60,087 bases of DNA from Falseniella ignava CCUG 37419 (GTDB lineage: Bacteria > Bacillota > Bacilli > Lactobacillales > Aerococcaceae): positions 538,637 to 598,723 of the forward strand of contig NZ_JH932301.1 of the NCBI RefSeq assembly GCF_000301055.1. Direction: 5' to 3'. Within the stretch, counting starts at the first letter, position 1, and every line of letters starts with the position of its first letter. A program made the position numbers and the translations under genes. Below the pieces are notes generated by a model that saw nothing but the letters and a program-made list of their open reading frames with translations, did not search any database and had not been told where the DNA came from. This document shows positions 35,182-44,034 of this stretch, one piece after another.

Positions 35182-35440
35182 GCTGATTAATGCGCTCCAT
35201 GACTCGCTCAATCACATCATCGAGGCCATACCTTGTCTCTGTGGAAGCTGCTAAGTGATCCGCTTCATCAAGTTTGCTTTCAATGTCTTGGGTCATAAAT
35301 TCGTATTGATCGATGCTCATTAATACCATCGTGCCATAGCCATTTTTAGTTAGAAAGACAGGACGTCCAGATTCAATAACTTCTTCTTCGATTTCAGGAA
35401 ACTTATTTCTTAGATCTGAAACAGGACGAATATGCATCAT
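35174..35440 (-). CDS. Phd/YefM-type antitoxin
   Basis: 88 residues. The N-terminal Phd fold (IRPVSDLRNKFPEIEEEVIE; PVFLTKNGYGTMVLMSIDQY) binds operator DNA and dimerises. The acidic C-terminal part would wrap the toxin. AGGAGG lies 7 bp before ATG 35440. TTGATA and TTGTCT-type -35 elements with TAGAAT lie upstream on the minus strand. Confidence 0.88.
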   Translation of the reverse strand: MMHIRPVSDLRNKFPEIEEEVIESGRPVFLTKNGYGTMVLMSIDQYEFMTQDIESKLDEADHLAASTETRYGLDDVIERVMERINQHG

Positions 35441-35498
35441 AAAACCTCCTCTTTTTAATTATCATAATTCTATCATCGAACTATCAACAAGACAAGTG

Positions 35499-35547
35499 TG
35501 TAGCCCCAGAAAAGTTGGAGCATAAATCTAACTTTTTTGGGGTGACA
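35499..35547. repeat. Head-to-head IS-like terminal repeats (MITE-like scar)
   Basis: TGTAGCCCCAGAAAAGTTGG and, reversed, TGTCACCCCAAAAAAGTTAG face each other with a few bases between, resembling both ends of an IS3-type element with no interior. Confidence 0.55.
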
Positions 35548-35750
35548 CAAACTGTTAGCTCTCTATTTATAGAAGCATAAAATTTATTGAAAATAAGTTA
35601 GTTATTTAAGAAAACAAATCACTTCACTCACTTCTAATTGCTACATATAATTTCATATGTTAAAATCAAAAAACACGGTGCTTTTATTATTTTTTTGCCA
35701 TAACTGCATCGTGAAAATTTATTTTATTTTAATAATGAAGGAGATTCTAT

Positions 35751-36422
35751 ATGAACTATTGGGTTTTAATAGGCGTACTGATAATTATCGTTGGCTTTGC
35801 TCTAAAGCTTGATGTTGTTGCAGTAGTGCTTATATCCGGATTGGTTACTGGTCTTATCGCTGGCATGCCAATCGTTGAAGTTTTAGATGTAATTGGAAAG
35901 GGATTTGTGAACAACAGATACATGTCACTTTTCTTCTTGAGTCTACCTCTAATTGCTATCATGGAAAGATATGGTCTTAAAGACAGGGCGGCGGAAGCTA
36001 TTCAAAAGATGAAGTCTGCCAGCGCGGGTGGTGTTGTTGGGCTTTATATCTTAATTAGATGGGTAGCTGCCGCGCTTTCTCTTAGACTTGGTGGCCACGT
36101 TCAATTTGTTAGACCATTAATTTTACCTATGGCTGAGGGGGCTGCTAATAAAAAGGTTGAGCTTTCTGACAAGAGACTTGAGGAGTTAAAGGGTCTTGCT
36201 GGGGCTGCTGAAAACTACGGGAACTTTTTTGGGCAAAATATTTTCCCTGTAGCTTCTGGTGTACTTTTGATTCAAGGTACTCTTAACCAAGCAGGTTATG
36301 ATGTTACTAATGGTGATATAGCAAAGAGTTCTATTTTAGCAGGGGTTTCTATGTTAATTCTAGCTCTAGTACAATGCTATTTATATGAGAGAAGACTAAG
36401 AAAGGACATGAAACATGTTTAA
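35751..36422 (+). CDS. DUF969-family membrane protein
   Basis: 223 residues with about six membrane helices (WVLIGVLIIIVGFALKL; GLVTGLIAGMP). With the next gene (DUF979) it forms a two-subunit permease-like pair that is often found beside pyroglutamyl peptidase, as here, so peptide or pyroglutamate transport is the likely role. ATG with AAGGAG upstream. Stop overlaps the start of the DUF979 gene. Confidence 0.85.
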   Translation: MNYWVLIGVLIIIVGFALKLDVVAVVLISGLVTGLIAGMPIVEVLDVIGKGFVNNRYMSLFFLSLPLIAIMERYGLKDRAAEAIQKMKSASAGGVVGLYILIRWVAAALSLRLGGHVQFVRPLILPMAEGAANKKVELSDKRLEELKGLAGAAENYGNFFGQNIFPVASGVLLIQGTLNQAGYDVTNGDIAKSSILAGVSMLILALVQCYLYERRLRKDMKHV

Positions 36423-36594
36423 ATTTATAGCTGATAACAGCATTATAATTGATGAAATCATCTATATTTTATGTGGATTGATTTGCATTATGACTGGTAT
36501 TACTGGTCTAAGAAATAAAAAATCTAGAATGGGAACTTTTATGAGGTGACCCCCGAAAGTTAGAGTTAAAAACTAACTTTATGGGGGTCATTTT

Positions 36595-37137
36595 ATGTCT
36601 AAAAAATATAGTTACGAATTTAAAATGCGTGTTGTTGAAGAATATTTTGAAGGAAAACTAGGTTATAGAGCATTAGCGAATAAATATCAAATTTCTGATA
36701 AAAGTCTGGCAAAACAATGGGTTAATAACTATAAGAATTATGGGAAGAATAGCCTGAAACCTCGCAAAGGAAAAACAAAGTATCCTTTAGATTTTAAACT
36801 TAATGTATTACACTATAAGCAAGAAACTGGGGCTTCCTACAGAGAAACCGCCAAAAAATTTGGTTTAAACAATCCATCTCTTATCGCCAACTGGCGGCGG
36901 GCTTATCTTGAAGGAGGGGCTAATCAGTTAAATAATCCAATCGGGAGGCCTTCCAACATGCATAAGAAGCCAAAACTAAGTAAAAAATCACAAAAAATGA
37001 ATCTTAGCGAAAAAGAGGAACTTGAACATTTACGTCAGGAAGTAAACTATTTAAAAATAGAAAACTTATACCTAAAAAAGCTAAAGGAATTGGGTCTGAG
37101 AGACCATCGAGATCCCAACAAACCCAATTCGCTATAG
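36595..37137 (+). CDS. IS3 transposase OrfA (copy B)
   Basis: 180 residues identical to copy A OrfA: two HTH units and a C-terminal coiled coil. Slippery A AAA AAG at 37074-37080. Confidence 0.92.
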   Translation: MSKKYSYEFKMRVVEEYFEGKLGYRALANKYQISDKSLAKQWVNNYKNYGKNSLKPRKGKTKYPLDFKLNVLHYKQETGASYRETAKKFGLNNPSLIANWRRAYLEGGANQLNNPIGRPSNMHKKPKLSKKSQKMNLSEKEELEHLRQEVNYLKIENLYLKKLKELGLRDHRDPNKPNSL

Positions 37138-37247
37138 AAATTTTTGAAAAGGGATTTCAGCTAAAGGACATCTTAACTGTTCTGGAGTTACCAGAAAGTA
37201 GCTATCATTATCACAAAAATCGTTTAGAGCAGCCGAATCCGGATGAA

Positions 37248-37997
37248 GTGTTAGAAAAAGAAATTCTAACTATTTTTAACGATTCACAGGAAACTTACGG
37301 TTATCGACGAATAACTGTTGAATTAAAGAAGCGATTGGATGAAAAAATTAATCATAAGAAAGTTCAACGATTAATGAAAAAATTAGGCTTAAAATGCACG
37401 AAGTTCTGGAGAAAATCACGTAGGTATAATTCTTATAAAGGAAAGATTGGTAAGACCGCACCAAATCGTTTAAAACGTCGTTTTAATGCGAAATATCCGC
37501 TTCAAAAAATTGTTACTGATGTGACAGAATTTAATACAATCGATGGGAAGAAACTTTATTTAAGCCCGATGATGGATTTGTTTAATTCAGAGATCATTAC
37601 TTGGAATATCAGCGCTCACCCGACCTTAGATTTTGTGATAAAACCTTTAAAGGAAACGATACGTATAATTGAAAGAGACGCTGTATATCGAACCACCATT
37701 CATAGCGATCAAGGTTGGCAGTATCAACACAGACAGTGGGTTAACACTTTGAAGGAAAACAAAATTTTTCAAAGTATGTCTCGAAAGGGAAATTGTCTGG
37801 ATAACTCACCGATGGAAAACTTTTTTGGAATTTTAAAACAAGAAATGTATTATGGTGAACCTTTAATGACTTATGAACAATTAAAACAAAAGATAAATAA
37901 ATATATTAACTATTATAATAACCAGCGAATAAAAGAAAAATTGAACGGTATGTCTCCAGTTGAATACCGAAAACATACCGCTCAATTAGCCGCTTAA
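37248..37997 (+). CDS. IS3 transposase OrfB (copy B)
   Basis: 249 residues from the first ATG, identical to copy A. The -1 frame runs open from the slippery site (37074-37080) through AKGIGSERPSRSQQTQFA into OrfB, so the real transposase is an OrfAB fusion. Confidence 0.92.
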   Translation: MLEKEILTIFNDSQETYGYRRITVELKKRLDEKINHKKVQRLMKKLGLKCTKFWRKSRRYNSYKGKIGKTAPNRLKRRFNAKYPLQKIVTDVTEFNTIDGKKLYLSPMMDLFNSEIITWNISAHPTLDFVIKPLKETIRIIERDAVYRTTIHSDQGWQYQHRQWVNTLKENKIFQSMSRKGNCLDNSPMENFFGILKQEMYYGEPLMTYEQLKQKINKYINYYNNQRIKEKLNGMSPVEYRKHTAQLAA

Positions 37998-38917
37998 ATA
38001 AAACTCCAACTTTTGGGGTTCACATCATTATCTTTTGGACTTTGCTTGGTATTTTATTCTGCACTGGAAAGCTTTTAGTTGACAAACTAGAATATGGTGG
38101 AGCAATCGTTGGTGGTCTTTTACTTGTGCTTGGAGTTTTAACTTTGACAAAGCAAGTTCAAGTTGGTGAATTTGAAGACCAAAGTGAGGAACAAAAATTA
38201 GAGTATGGTAAGAGAGTTGGCAATAAAATCTTTATTCCTGCTCTTGCTATTGGTATTATAGCTATGATTATGGCTCAAGCAAAGAGCTTGAAAATTCCTA
38301 TCGGCACTGGGGACGAAGGGCCAATTTTCTTTGAGTTTTCAGCAGCACAAACTTTGGGTATATCATCTATAATAGCTATAATCATCGCCCTTGTTATTAC
38401 AAAGGCTAAGTATCATGAAACTAAAGAAGATACTGCAAAGATGCTTATGACTATTGGTAGTTCATCACTATTACCACAACTTCTAGGTGCTCTTGGTACT
38501 GTTTTTGCAGCTGCGGGTGTTGGCGAAGTTATTGGTTCTGGTGTAACTGCTGTTGTGCCACCAGGAGCAAAGGTTCTAGGTGTGGTTGCATATTGTCTAG
38601 GGATGGTTCTATTTACAATGATCATGGGTAATGCATTTGCTGCATTTACTGTTATTACACTTGGTGTTGGTATTCCATTTGTAATTGCAAATGGCGCAAA
38701 CCCAGCAGTAATTGGTGCTCTTGGTATGACTTGTGGATACTGTGGTACTCTTATGACACCTATGGCTGCAAACTTCAACATTGTTCCAGGGTCTATTCTT
38801 GAAACAGACAATGAATACACAATCATGAAGACTCAAGCACCAGTGGCATTAACTTTAATTGTTGTTCACATTATATTGATGTTAGTATTTGGATTTTAAT
38901 TTAAAAGGAGTGATTTA

Positions 38918-39559
38918 ATGAAAATTTTAGTAACTGGATTTGATCCATTTGGTGGCGAATCCATTAACCCTGCAATTGAATCTGTAAAGAAATTACCAGA
39001 TGAAATTAAGGGAGCAGAAATAATTAAGTTAGAAATTCCTACTGTAATTGGAAAATCTGTTGATAAGATTAGAGCAAAGATAGAAGAAGTTAATCCCGAT
39101 GTAGTACTATCCATTGGACAAGCAGGTGGAAGACCCGACATTACAGTTGAGAGAGTTGGAATAAACTGCGACGACTGCAGAATTAAAGACAACGAAGGTA
39201 ACCAACCAATTGACGAAAAGGTAGCGGAAGACGGCCCAGCGGCATACTTCTCAACACTACCAATAAAGGCAATGGTTGAACATATTAAAGAAGGTAAAAT
39301 TCCAGCATCAATTTCAAACACTGCAGGAACATTTATCTGTAACCACGTTCTATATGGAGTTGCCCACATTCAAGCAACAAAATATCCGAACATGAGGACT
39401 GGATTTATTCATATTCCATTCTTACCGGAACAAGTTACTGATAAGAAGAACATGCCATCAATGGCACTTGATACAATTGTAAAGGGACTAGAACTGGCAA
39501 TTGAAGCAATTGTGGAAAATGATACAGATATAAAGGTTACTGGTGGAAAAACACATTAA
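38918..39559 (+). CDS. pcp: Pyroglutamyl-peptidase I
   Basis: 213 residues, normal family length. C15 cysteine peptidase with Glu in [16 protein letters not shown] near 70-80, catalytic Cys in [15 protein letters not shown] near 143 and His in [10 protein letters not shown] near 167. It removes N-terminal pyroglutamate from peptides in the cytoplasm. AAGGAG precedes ATG 38918, 18 bp after the DUF979 stop. Operon with DUF969/DUF979. Base composition is AT-richer than the flanking host genes, suggesting acquisition. Confidence 0.92.
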   Translation: MKILVTGFDPFGGESINPAIESVKKLPDEIKGAEIIKLEIPTVIGKSVDKIRAKIEEVNPDVVLSIGQAGGRPDITVERVGINCDDCRIKDNEGNQPIDEKVAEDGPAAYFSTLPIKAMVEHIKEGKIPASISNTAGTFICNHVLYGVAHIQATKYPNMRTGFIHIPFLPEQVTDKKNMPSMALDTIVKGLELAIEAIVENDTDIKVTGGKTH

Positions 39560-39569
39560 AGTAAGAGGG

Positions 39570-39598
39570 AGGAAAGCATGAGCTTTCCTTCTTTTTTT
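39570..39598 (+). terminator. Terminator of the pcp operon
   Basis: AGGAAAGC-ATGA-GCTTTCCT then TCTTTTTTT. Confidence 0.88.
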
Positions 39599-39644
39599 GC
39601 CTTGCAGCATTGTTATGCAGGCAATGCCCTACGACCTTTTATTT

Positions 39645-40097
39645 CTAATCCACTTTAATTTTAGCTAGATTTGTGCGTTTAGGGAAAAATTCTCTGAGTA
39701 ATCCATTGGAATTCTCGTTAGTCCCTCTCTGCCAGGCACTGTAAGCATCCGCAAAGTAAAAAGCGATCTCTTGTTGTTCGATGTCTGAATAACAAGCAAA
39801 TTCTTTCCCACGGTCAGAGGTGAAGCTTTTGAGAGCTTCTTTCGGGAAAGATTGAATCAATTGATTTACAGTCGAAAGCATCGATTCCTTCGATCGATTC
39901 GGCATCTTTAAAGCGATATAGAAGCGACTCTTACGTTCAGCAAAAGTAGCGAGACATCCTTTACTTTTACCTCTGGAAGATACTACCGTATCAAGTTTCC
40001 AATGACCAAATTCCTGACGCTTTTTAACAGCGTTCGGACGCTCTTTAATCGATGTTCCGATATTAAATTTACCTCTTATCGAAAACAAATCACTCAA
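39645..40097 (-). pseudogene. IS30-family transposase fragment
   Basis: Retains the DDE core (EFGHWKLDTVVSS; FTSDRGKEFACYSD; GTNENSNGLLREFFPK) but lacks the N-terminal HTH region and most of the C-terminus. Different from the IS30 copy at 27354. A dead relic. Confidence 0.85.
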
Positions 40098-40107
40098 AGG
40101 TTAATTC

Positions 40108-40155
40108 TTGTGGGAGGATTATCACTGTGTTATTATGTAGTTAATATGAACTACA
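40108..40155 (+). promoter_or_regulatory. Promoter and operator of the RHH/RelE pair
   Basis: TTGTGG (40108-40113), 17 bp, TATTAT (40131-40136). Perfect inverted repeat TGTAGTT-AATATG-AACTACA (40136-40155) starts at the -10, well placed for autorepression by the antitoxin. Confidence 0.7.
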
Positions 40156-40167
40156 AGGAGGGATTTT

Positions 40168-40392
40168 ATGGCATCTCCAATTTCAGTGAGATTAGATGAT
40201 CAACTCAATGAATCGCTTGAGAAATACGTTCATGCAAAAGAAATTTCCAAAGCGGAATTTATTCGTACAGCGATTTTGGAAAAATTAGAGAATGACTTCG
40301 ACGTGATGATGGCAGATCAAGCATATGAAGAGTGGACTAAAGCAGGGAAGAAAGTTAAGACTTTTGAAGAAATGATGGAACAATATGGCTAA
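40168..40392 (+). CDS. Ribbon-helix-helix antitoxin (RelB-like)
   Basis: 74 residues. N-terminal strand and two helices (PISVRLDDQLNESLEKYVHA; ISKAEFIRTAILEKLE) form a MetJ/Arc fold for operator binding. The C-terminal acidic/aromatic tail would cover the toxin. AAGGAGGG before ATG. Overlaps the toxin gene by 8 bp. Confidence 0.87.
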   Translation: MASPISVRLDDQLNESLEKYVHAKEISKAEFIRTAILEKLENDFDVMMADQAYEEWTKAGKKVKTFEEMMEQYG

Positions 40393-40654
40393 ATATCAAG
40401 TGGTATTTGCTTCCAGTTTTGAAAAAGAGTTTTCTAGGTTGGATAATGGCGTTCAAAAGCAAATACTGAAATGGATTGGTAAGCATTTAGTCAATGTAGA
40501 TTTCCCGACTGCTCCTGGAAAGACACTGAAAGGTGATTTGAGAGATTATGTTCGGTTTAGGGTGGGTGACTACCGGATAATTTCACTGGTTGATGAAAAT
40601 CTTTTCGTAATCACCAATATTCATGTAGGCCACCAAAGAGATAGTTATAAATAA
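40385..40654 (+). CDS. RelE-family toxin
   Basis: 89 residues: SSFEKEFSRLDNGVQKQILKW helices, then LKGDLRDYVRFRVGDYRIIS with the basic residues and RVGDYR core of RelE mRNA interferases, ending HVGHQRDSYK. Full length. Translationally coupled to the antitoxin. Confidence 0.9.
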   Translation: MAKYQVVFASSFEKEFSRLDNGVQKQILKWIGKHLVNVDFPTAPGKTLKGDLRDYVRFRVGDYRIISLVDENLFVITNIHVGHQRDSYK

Positions 40655-40777
40655 TAAACACTTCTAAACGACACGTTCAACATGCTCAAATTAATTTATG
40701 CTATATCACCGGAACGTGTTGAAGCCGTAGTATTGCTTTCGATGAACACAGCGTAGTTAAAATATAAGGAGGAGCAA

Positions 40778-41788
40778 ATGAAGTTATTTGAAGCAGCTAA
40801 GATAAAGAATATGGAAGTAAAGAATCGATTTGTGATGCCACCGATGTGCATGTATCAAGTTGATAAGCAAGATGGTATCGCAAATTCTTTTCATAAAGCG
40901 CATTATATTTCAAGAGCGATTTCTCAGGTAGGTTTAGTTATTGTTGAATCTACCGGTGTGTTAGATAATGGTCGAATAACCGATTATGATTTAGGGTTAT
41001 GGGATGATCGTCAAATAGATGGATTAAAAGAAATAGTTGGTGGCGTGAAACGAGAAGGTTCTAAGATTGCCGTTCAACTAAACCATGCCGGTAGAAAATC
41101 TGAGACTAAAGATTTAAGACATATTGGTCCTTCTAAGATTTCGTTCAATAACGATGAGTATACTTATGAAGAGGCGAGTATTGATGAAATCAACGAAGTG
41201 ATTGATGCCTTCAAATCTGCTGCGATTCGAGCTGATCAAGCTGGTTTTGATGCAATTGAGATTCATGCAGCTCACGGTTATTTAATTAATCAATTTATCT
41301 CTCCCTTATCAAATCAAAGAAAAGATGAATATGGTAAAGATCGATTTTTATTACTAAAGAAAATTGTTGAAGCGATACAAGATGTTTGGCCGAAGGATAA
41401 GGCTTTATGGTTAAGAATATCTGCTACTGATTATATTGAAGGTGGTATTGAAGTTGCGGATTGGATTAATTTCTTAAATGAAAATAAAGATAGTTTTGAT
41501 TTAGTTAGTGTGTCTGCTGGTGGATTAGCGAATACTAAGATCAATGCTTATCCTGGCTATATGCTAGATTTTGCTAGACAAATAAAAGAAGCAACGGGAT
41601 TAATGACGATTGGTGTGGGCCTCATTACTTCATCGGATATGGCAACCTATGCTTTAGAAAATGATGATTGTGATTTTGTGGCTTTTGGCAGAGAATTACT
41701 AAGAAACCCAAATTTAGTGATGGACATCGCCAAAGAAAGAAAAGTTGAAGGGATTGTTCATCAAGCCTATAACAGAGCTTATCGATAA
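40778..41788 (+). CDS. NADH:flavin oxidoreductase (Old Yellow Enzyme, YqjM-like)
   Basis: 336 residues, TIM-barrel FMN enzyme. It opens LFEAAKIKNMEVKNRFVMPP with the CMYQ segment of YqjM-type enzymes, then the IHAAHGYLINQFISP active-site His motif near 167 and the GRELLRNP phosphate-binding loop near 306. It reduces activated alkenes with NAD(P)H in the cytoplasm. AAGGAGG before ATG 40778. Its last 84 codons are duplicated at 43339-43587. Confidence 0.9.
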   Translation: MKLFEAAKIKNMEVKNRFVMPPMCMYQVDKQDGIANSFHKAHYISRAISQVGLVIVESTGVLDNGRITDYDLGLWDDRQIDGLKEIVGGVKREGSKIAVQLNHAGRKSETKDLRHIGPSKISFNNDEYTYEEASIDEINEVIDAFKSAAIRADQAGFDAIEIHAAHGYLINQFISPLSNQRKDEYGKDRFLLLKKIVEAIQDVWPKDKALWLRISATDYIEGGIEVADWINFLNENKDSFDLVSVSAGGLANTKINAYPGYMLDFARQIKEATGLMTIGVGLITSSDMATYALENDDCDFVAFGRELLRNPNLVMDIAKERKVEGIVHQAYNRAYR

Positions 41789-41833
41789 TATTTAACTTTA
41801 CCAGATTCTAACTATTATATATATTTTAAAAAA

Positions 41834-41894
41834 AGGGCTGTGGGATAAGCCCCAGCCCTAAAAAAACGAGGAACTTAAAAAATCCTCGTTTTTT
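41834..41894 (+). terminator. Two tandem terminators
   Basis: AGGGCTG...CAGCCCT (41834-41859) followed by AACGAGGA...TCCTCGTT and TTTTG (41865-41894). Confidence 0.82.
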
Positions 41895-41952
41895 GTATAA
41901 TGTAGCGAACTTTAAAAGTTAGATAAAAATCTAAATCTTAGCAAACTGTGAA

Positions 41953-42195
41953 TTATTCATGTGCTCGTTTTACTAATAATGCGTGATTAAACTGAAAGTC
42001 TAACTCTTCAATGTAAAATTTTAGAAGCCTATTATATTGATACGATGTTGCAATAACTCCAATTACATCAACATAATCCCGCACGTCATTTTCCAAAAAT
42101 CTATAAAGATCTTTTCCTCTGCCCACGCTTCTGATAACTCAAGCAATTCTTCCAGGACTAAATCTTCTTCTGTAACGCTAACTTTTTTTATAACT
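41953..42195 (-). pseudogene. Decayed GNAT acetyltransferase
   Basis: The frames, allowing one shift near 42110, read VTEEDLVLEELLELSEAWAEE then DVRDYVDVIGVIATSYQYN, ending FYIEELDFQFNHALLVKRAH. The ends resemble GNAT N- and C-termini; the acetyl-CoA-binding middle is gone. No function expected. 41895-41952 holds nothing. Confidence 0.5.
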
Positions 42196-42211
42196 AATCA
42201 TTTATTTTTCC

Positions 42212-42862
42212 TTATCTCAAAAATAGATAGTTGCCATAAAACATGATAAAGGCCGCTGCAAGTATGAAGATATGCCAGATGGCGTGATTGTATGGAATTT
42301 TCTTTATTGAATAGAAAACTGCCCCAATGGTATAGAAAAGTCCTCCAAGTAGCAAATACCAAATATAGCTGATGCCTATATGCTTATAAATCGGATGCAT
42401 AAGGACAAGTGATATCCAACCCATTGCCATATATATAATCATTGAAGCTTTACTTATCTTATCTTCTTTAGCGGTAGTGAAGGCGATTATGTTCATGCTT
42501 ATTCCTACGATTGCCAAAATCCAAATTAAAACATATATAATCATGGCAAAGGTAGACCTTATGCCAATTAATATCGTTGGAGTATATGAACCTGCAATTG
42601 TTAAATAGATTACCCCGTGATCAATTGCCCTAAAGATCGTCCTTGCGGTGGGATGGGTCATAGCGTGATAGAGGCTTGATGATAAAAACATGGTCGCAAT
42701 GGCAATAAAATAAATTAACCATGCTAAAAACCCAATGATATCTTTGTCACTGTATGCTTTAGCAACTACCGGCAGAAAAAATACCAGACTTAAAATAAAT
42801 CCTAAAATGTGGGTTGCTATATTTAGCATTTCCTCAGACTTACTATACTTAACGATTCTCAT
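42212..42862 (-). CDS. Hemolysin III / PAQR-family membrane protein
   Basis: 216 residues, seven membrane helices. Conserved PAQR motifs: SSSLYHAMTH near 61, FRAIDHGVIYLTIAGSYTP near 77 and HAIWHIFILA near 193, whose His, Ser and Asp form the putative zinc site. Bacterial members (YqfA, TrhA) affect membrane fluidity rather than acting as toxins. ATG with AAGGAAG upstream and its own consensus promoter. Confidence 0.9.
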   Translation of the reverse strand: MRIVKYSKSEEMLNIATHILGFILSLVFFLPVVAKAYSDKDIIGFLAWLIYFIAIATMFLSSSLYHAMTHPTARTIFRAIDHGVIYLTIAGSYTPTILIGIRSTFAMIIYVLIWILAIVGISMNIIAFTTAKEDKISKASMIIYMAMGWISLVLMHPIYKHIGISYIWYLLLGGLFYTIGAVFYSIKKIPYNHAIWHIFILAAAFIMFYGNYLFLR

Positions 42863-42885
42863 TTTTTATCTTCCTTATGATTAAA

Positions 42886-42914
42886 TTTATAAAATAAAAA
42901 GCTCAATCTGTCAA
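42886..42914 (-). promoter_or_regulatory. Promoter of the hemolysin III gene
   Basis: Minus strand TTGACA (42909-42914), 17 bp, TATAAA (42886-42891). Confidence 0.8.
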
Positions 42915-42992
42915 TAATTCTTTAAAAGCTACTCAAAGGTGCTTTCAGATTGGAGACAAGCCCTGTTTAAGTTACTCTCAAAACGTTTCTAT

Positions 42993-43048
42993 AAAAAATC
43001 GGATGACGCATAAATGCATCACCCGCAAAACTTTCGTTTTCAATTCGT
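42993..43048 (-). ncRNA. Candidate small RNA (about 56 nt)
   Basis: Bounded by a perfect promoter (43055-43083) and a terminator whose 11-bp stem (GGGTGATGCAT / ATGCGTCATCC, two G-U pairs) is followed by ATTTTTT. The 5' part forms AAAAC-GAAA-GTTTT. No open frame. It could instead be the attenuated leader of the hemolysin III gene. Confidence 0.5.
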
Positions 43049-43054
43049 ATTGTT

Positions 43055-43083
43055 ATTATAATGGGGCTCTTAGAGAATGTCAA
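43055..43083 (-). promoter_or_regulatory. Perfect-consensus sigma-A promoter
   Basis: Minus strand TTGACA (43078-43083), 17 bp, TATAAT (43055-43060). No gene lies between it and the terminator at 42993-43021. Confidence 0.82.
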
Positions 43084-43174
43084 TAATCCCTTTGAAAAAC
43101 TTATACGTCTGGTTCAAGGCTCGGGATGATCTATAAAGATGAGCATCTCTAATCATTCTTCCTTCGAAGTAGAG

Positions 43175-43338
43175 TGACCCCAAATAGTTGGACTAGAGAG
43201 ATAGGCATAGTTTTATGATTGTCTCTCTTTTTGTTCGCTTAAGGTTATTCCTTAAGCAGCCAGTGTTTTTCGATATTCAACAGGACTTAACCAGCTTAAC
43301 TTTTCCTTAATTCGCACCTCGTTATAGTAACGAATATA
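43175..43338 (-). mobile_element. 3' fragment of a different IS3-family element
   Basis: End TGACCCCAAATAGTTGGACT, then minus-strand coding for the transposase tail IRYYNEVRIKEKLSWLSPVE followed by YRKTLAA and stop (43252). Truncated exactly where the duplicated oxidoreductase fragment begins. Confidence 0.82.
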
Positions 43339-43587
43339 ATCAATGCTTATCCTGGTTATATGCTAGATTTTGCTAGACAAATAAAAGAAGCAACAGGATT
43401 AATGACAATCGGTGTAGGTCTCATTACTTCATCGGATATGGCGACTTATGCTTTAGAAAATGATGATTGTGATTTTGTGGCTTTTGGAAGAGAATTACTA
43501 AGAAACCCAAATTTAGTGATGGACATCGCCAAAGAAAGAAAAGTTGAAGAGATTGTTCATCAAGCCTATAACAGAGCTTATCGATAA
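43339..43587 (+). pseudogene. Duplicated 3' fragment of the flavin oxidoreductase gene
   Basis: Nearly identical to 41540-41788 (offset 1799) with a few, mostly silent, changes and one Gly-to-Glu substitution (VEEIVHQ). Lacks the barrel start and the FMN site. Not functional. Confidence 0.9.
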
Positions 43588-43730
43588 TATGTAATTTTAA
43601 TATATTCATATATTTTAAAAGGTGTGCAGCAATGGGGGCTTTAATAATAGACCATTTACAAACGAGAAAATATAAAATAATTCTTTCATTTAATCTCAGC
43701 TAGTTGTATAATGAATTTGTTCACAAAAAA

Positions 43731-43802
43731 GTCTCCTTAGCTTAGTGGTAGAGCATCTGACTCTTAATCAGAGGGTCGTAGGTTCGAGTCCTACAGGGGA
43801 CA
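43731..43802 (+). tRNA. tRNA-Lys (anticodon CTT)
   Basis: Cloverleaf: acceptor GTCTCCT/AGGGGAC with one G-T pair, discriminator A; D arm; anticodon stem CTGA/TCAG with loop CTCTTAA (anticodon 43763-43765); T arm CGTAGG-TTCGAGT-CCTACA. CCA is not encoded. A -10 TATAAT lies at 43707-43712. Confidence 0.93.
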
Positions 43803-43812
43803 TAAAGCTATA

Positions 43813-43851
43813 ATACACTTGGTATTTTATGGAAATATCAAGTGTATTTTT
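43813..43851 (+). terminator. Terminator after tRNA-Lys
   Basis: ATACACTTG / CAAGTGTAT with 17-nt loop, then TTTTTG. Confidence 0.82.
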
Positions 43852-44034
43852 GTTTGTCATGAGTCGTGTTATTGATTGGTAATGAGACTATAAAGTTGGG
43901 TAAGTTTTCAAAAATTGAACAGACTAATTCCCAGTTCATTATCTCGACTCTATCTTTTTCCTGAAAGCATTTTCTTTGCTTATCTAATCTTATCGTGATA
44001 CAGTGAACATAGTCGAGTTGTTAAGGAGCATTGC

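Larger units (their letters stand above)
36542..38027 (+). mobile_element. IS3-family insertion sequence, copy B
   Basis: 1486 bp, inverted relative to copy A. Ends TGAGGTGACCCCCG and ...GGGGTTCACATCA. Target duplication TTA at 36539-36541 and 38028-38030. Confidence 0.93.
36414..38899 (+). pseudogene. DUF979-family membrane protein, split by IS3 copy B
   Basis: Parts 36414-36541 and 38031-38899. Without the IS and one TTA the frame is continuous (RMGTF joined to IFWTLLGILFC), about 332 residues with some ten membrane helices and the conserved LGMTCGYCGTLMTPMAANFN segment near the C-terminus. ATG overlaps the DUF969 end. A fragment from an internal start is unlikely to be functional, so the transporter is probably dead while pcp remains intact. 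Confidence 0.88.

Noticed and set aside
36414-36541. Separate small membrane protein before IS3
   Set aside because: It is the 5' part of the DUF979 gene; the frame rejoins exactly across the IS.
14218-38027. IS3-bounded composite transposon or inversion
   Set aside because: The inverted copies have independent 3-bp duplications (GAA, TTA); no sign that the segment between moved as a unit.
43339-43587. Independent small oxidoreductase gene
   Set aside because: It is a duplicated 3' fragment without start, ribosome site or FMN domain.
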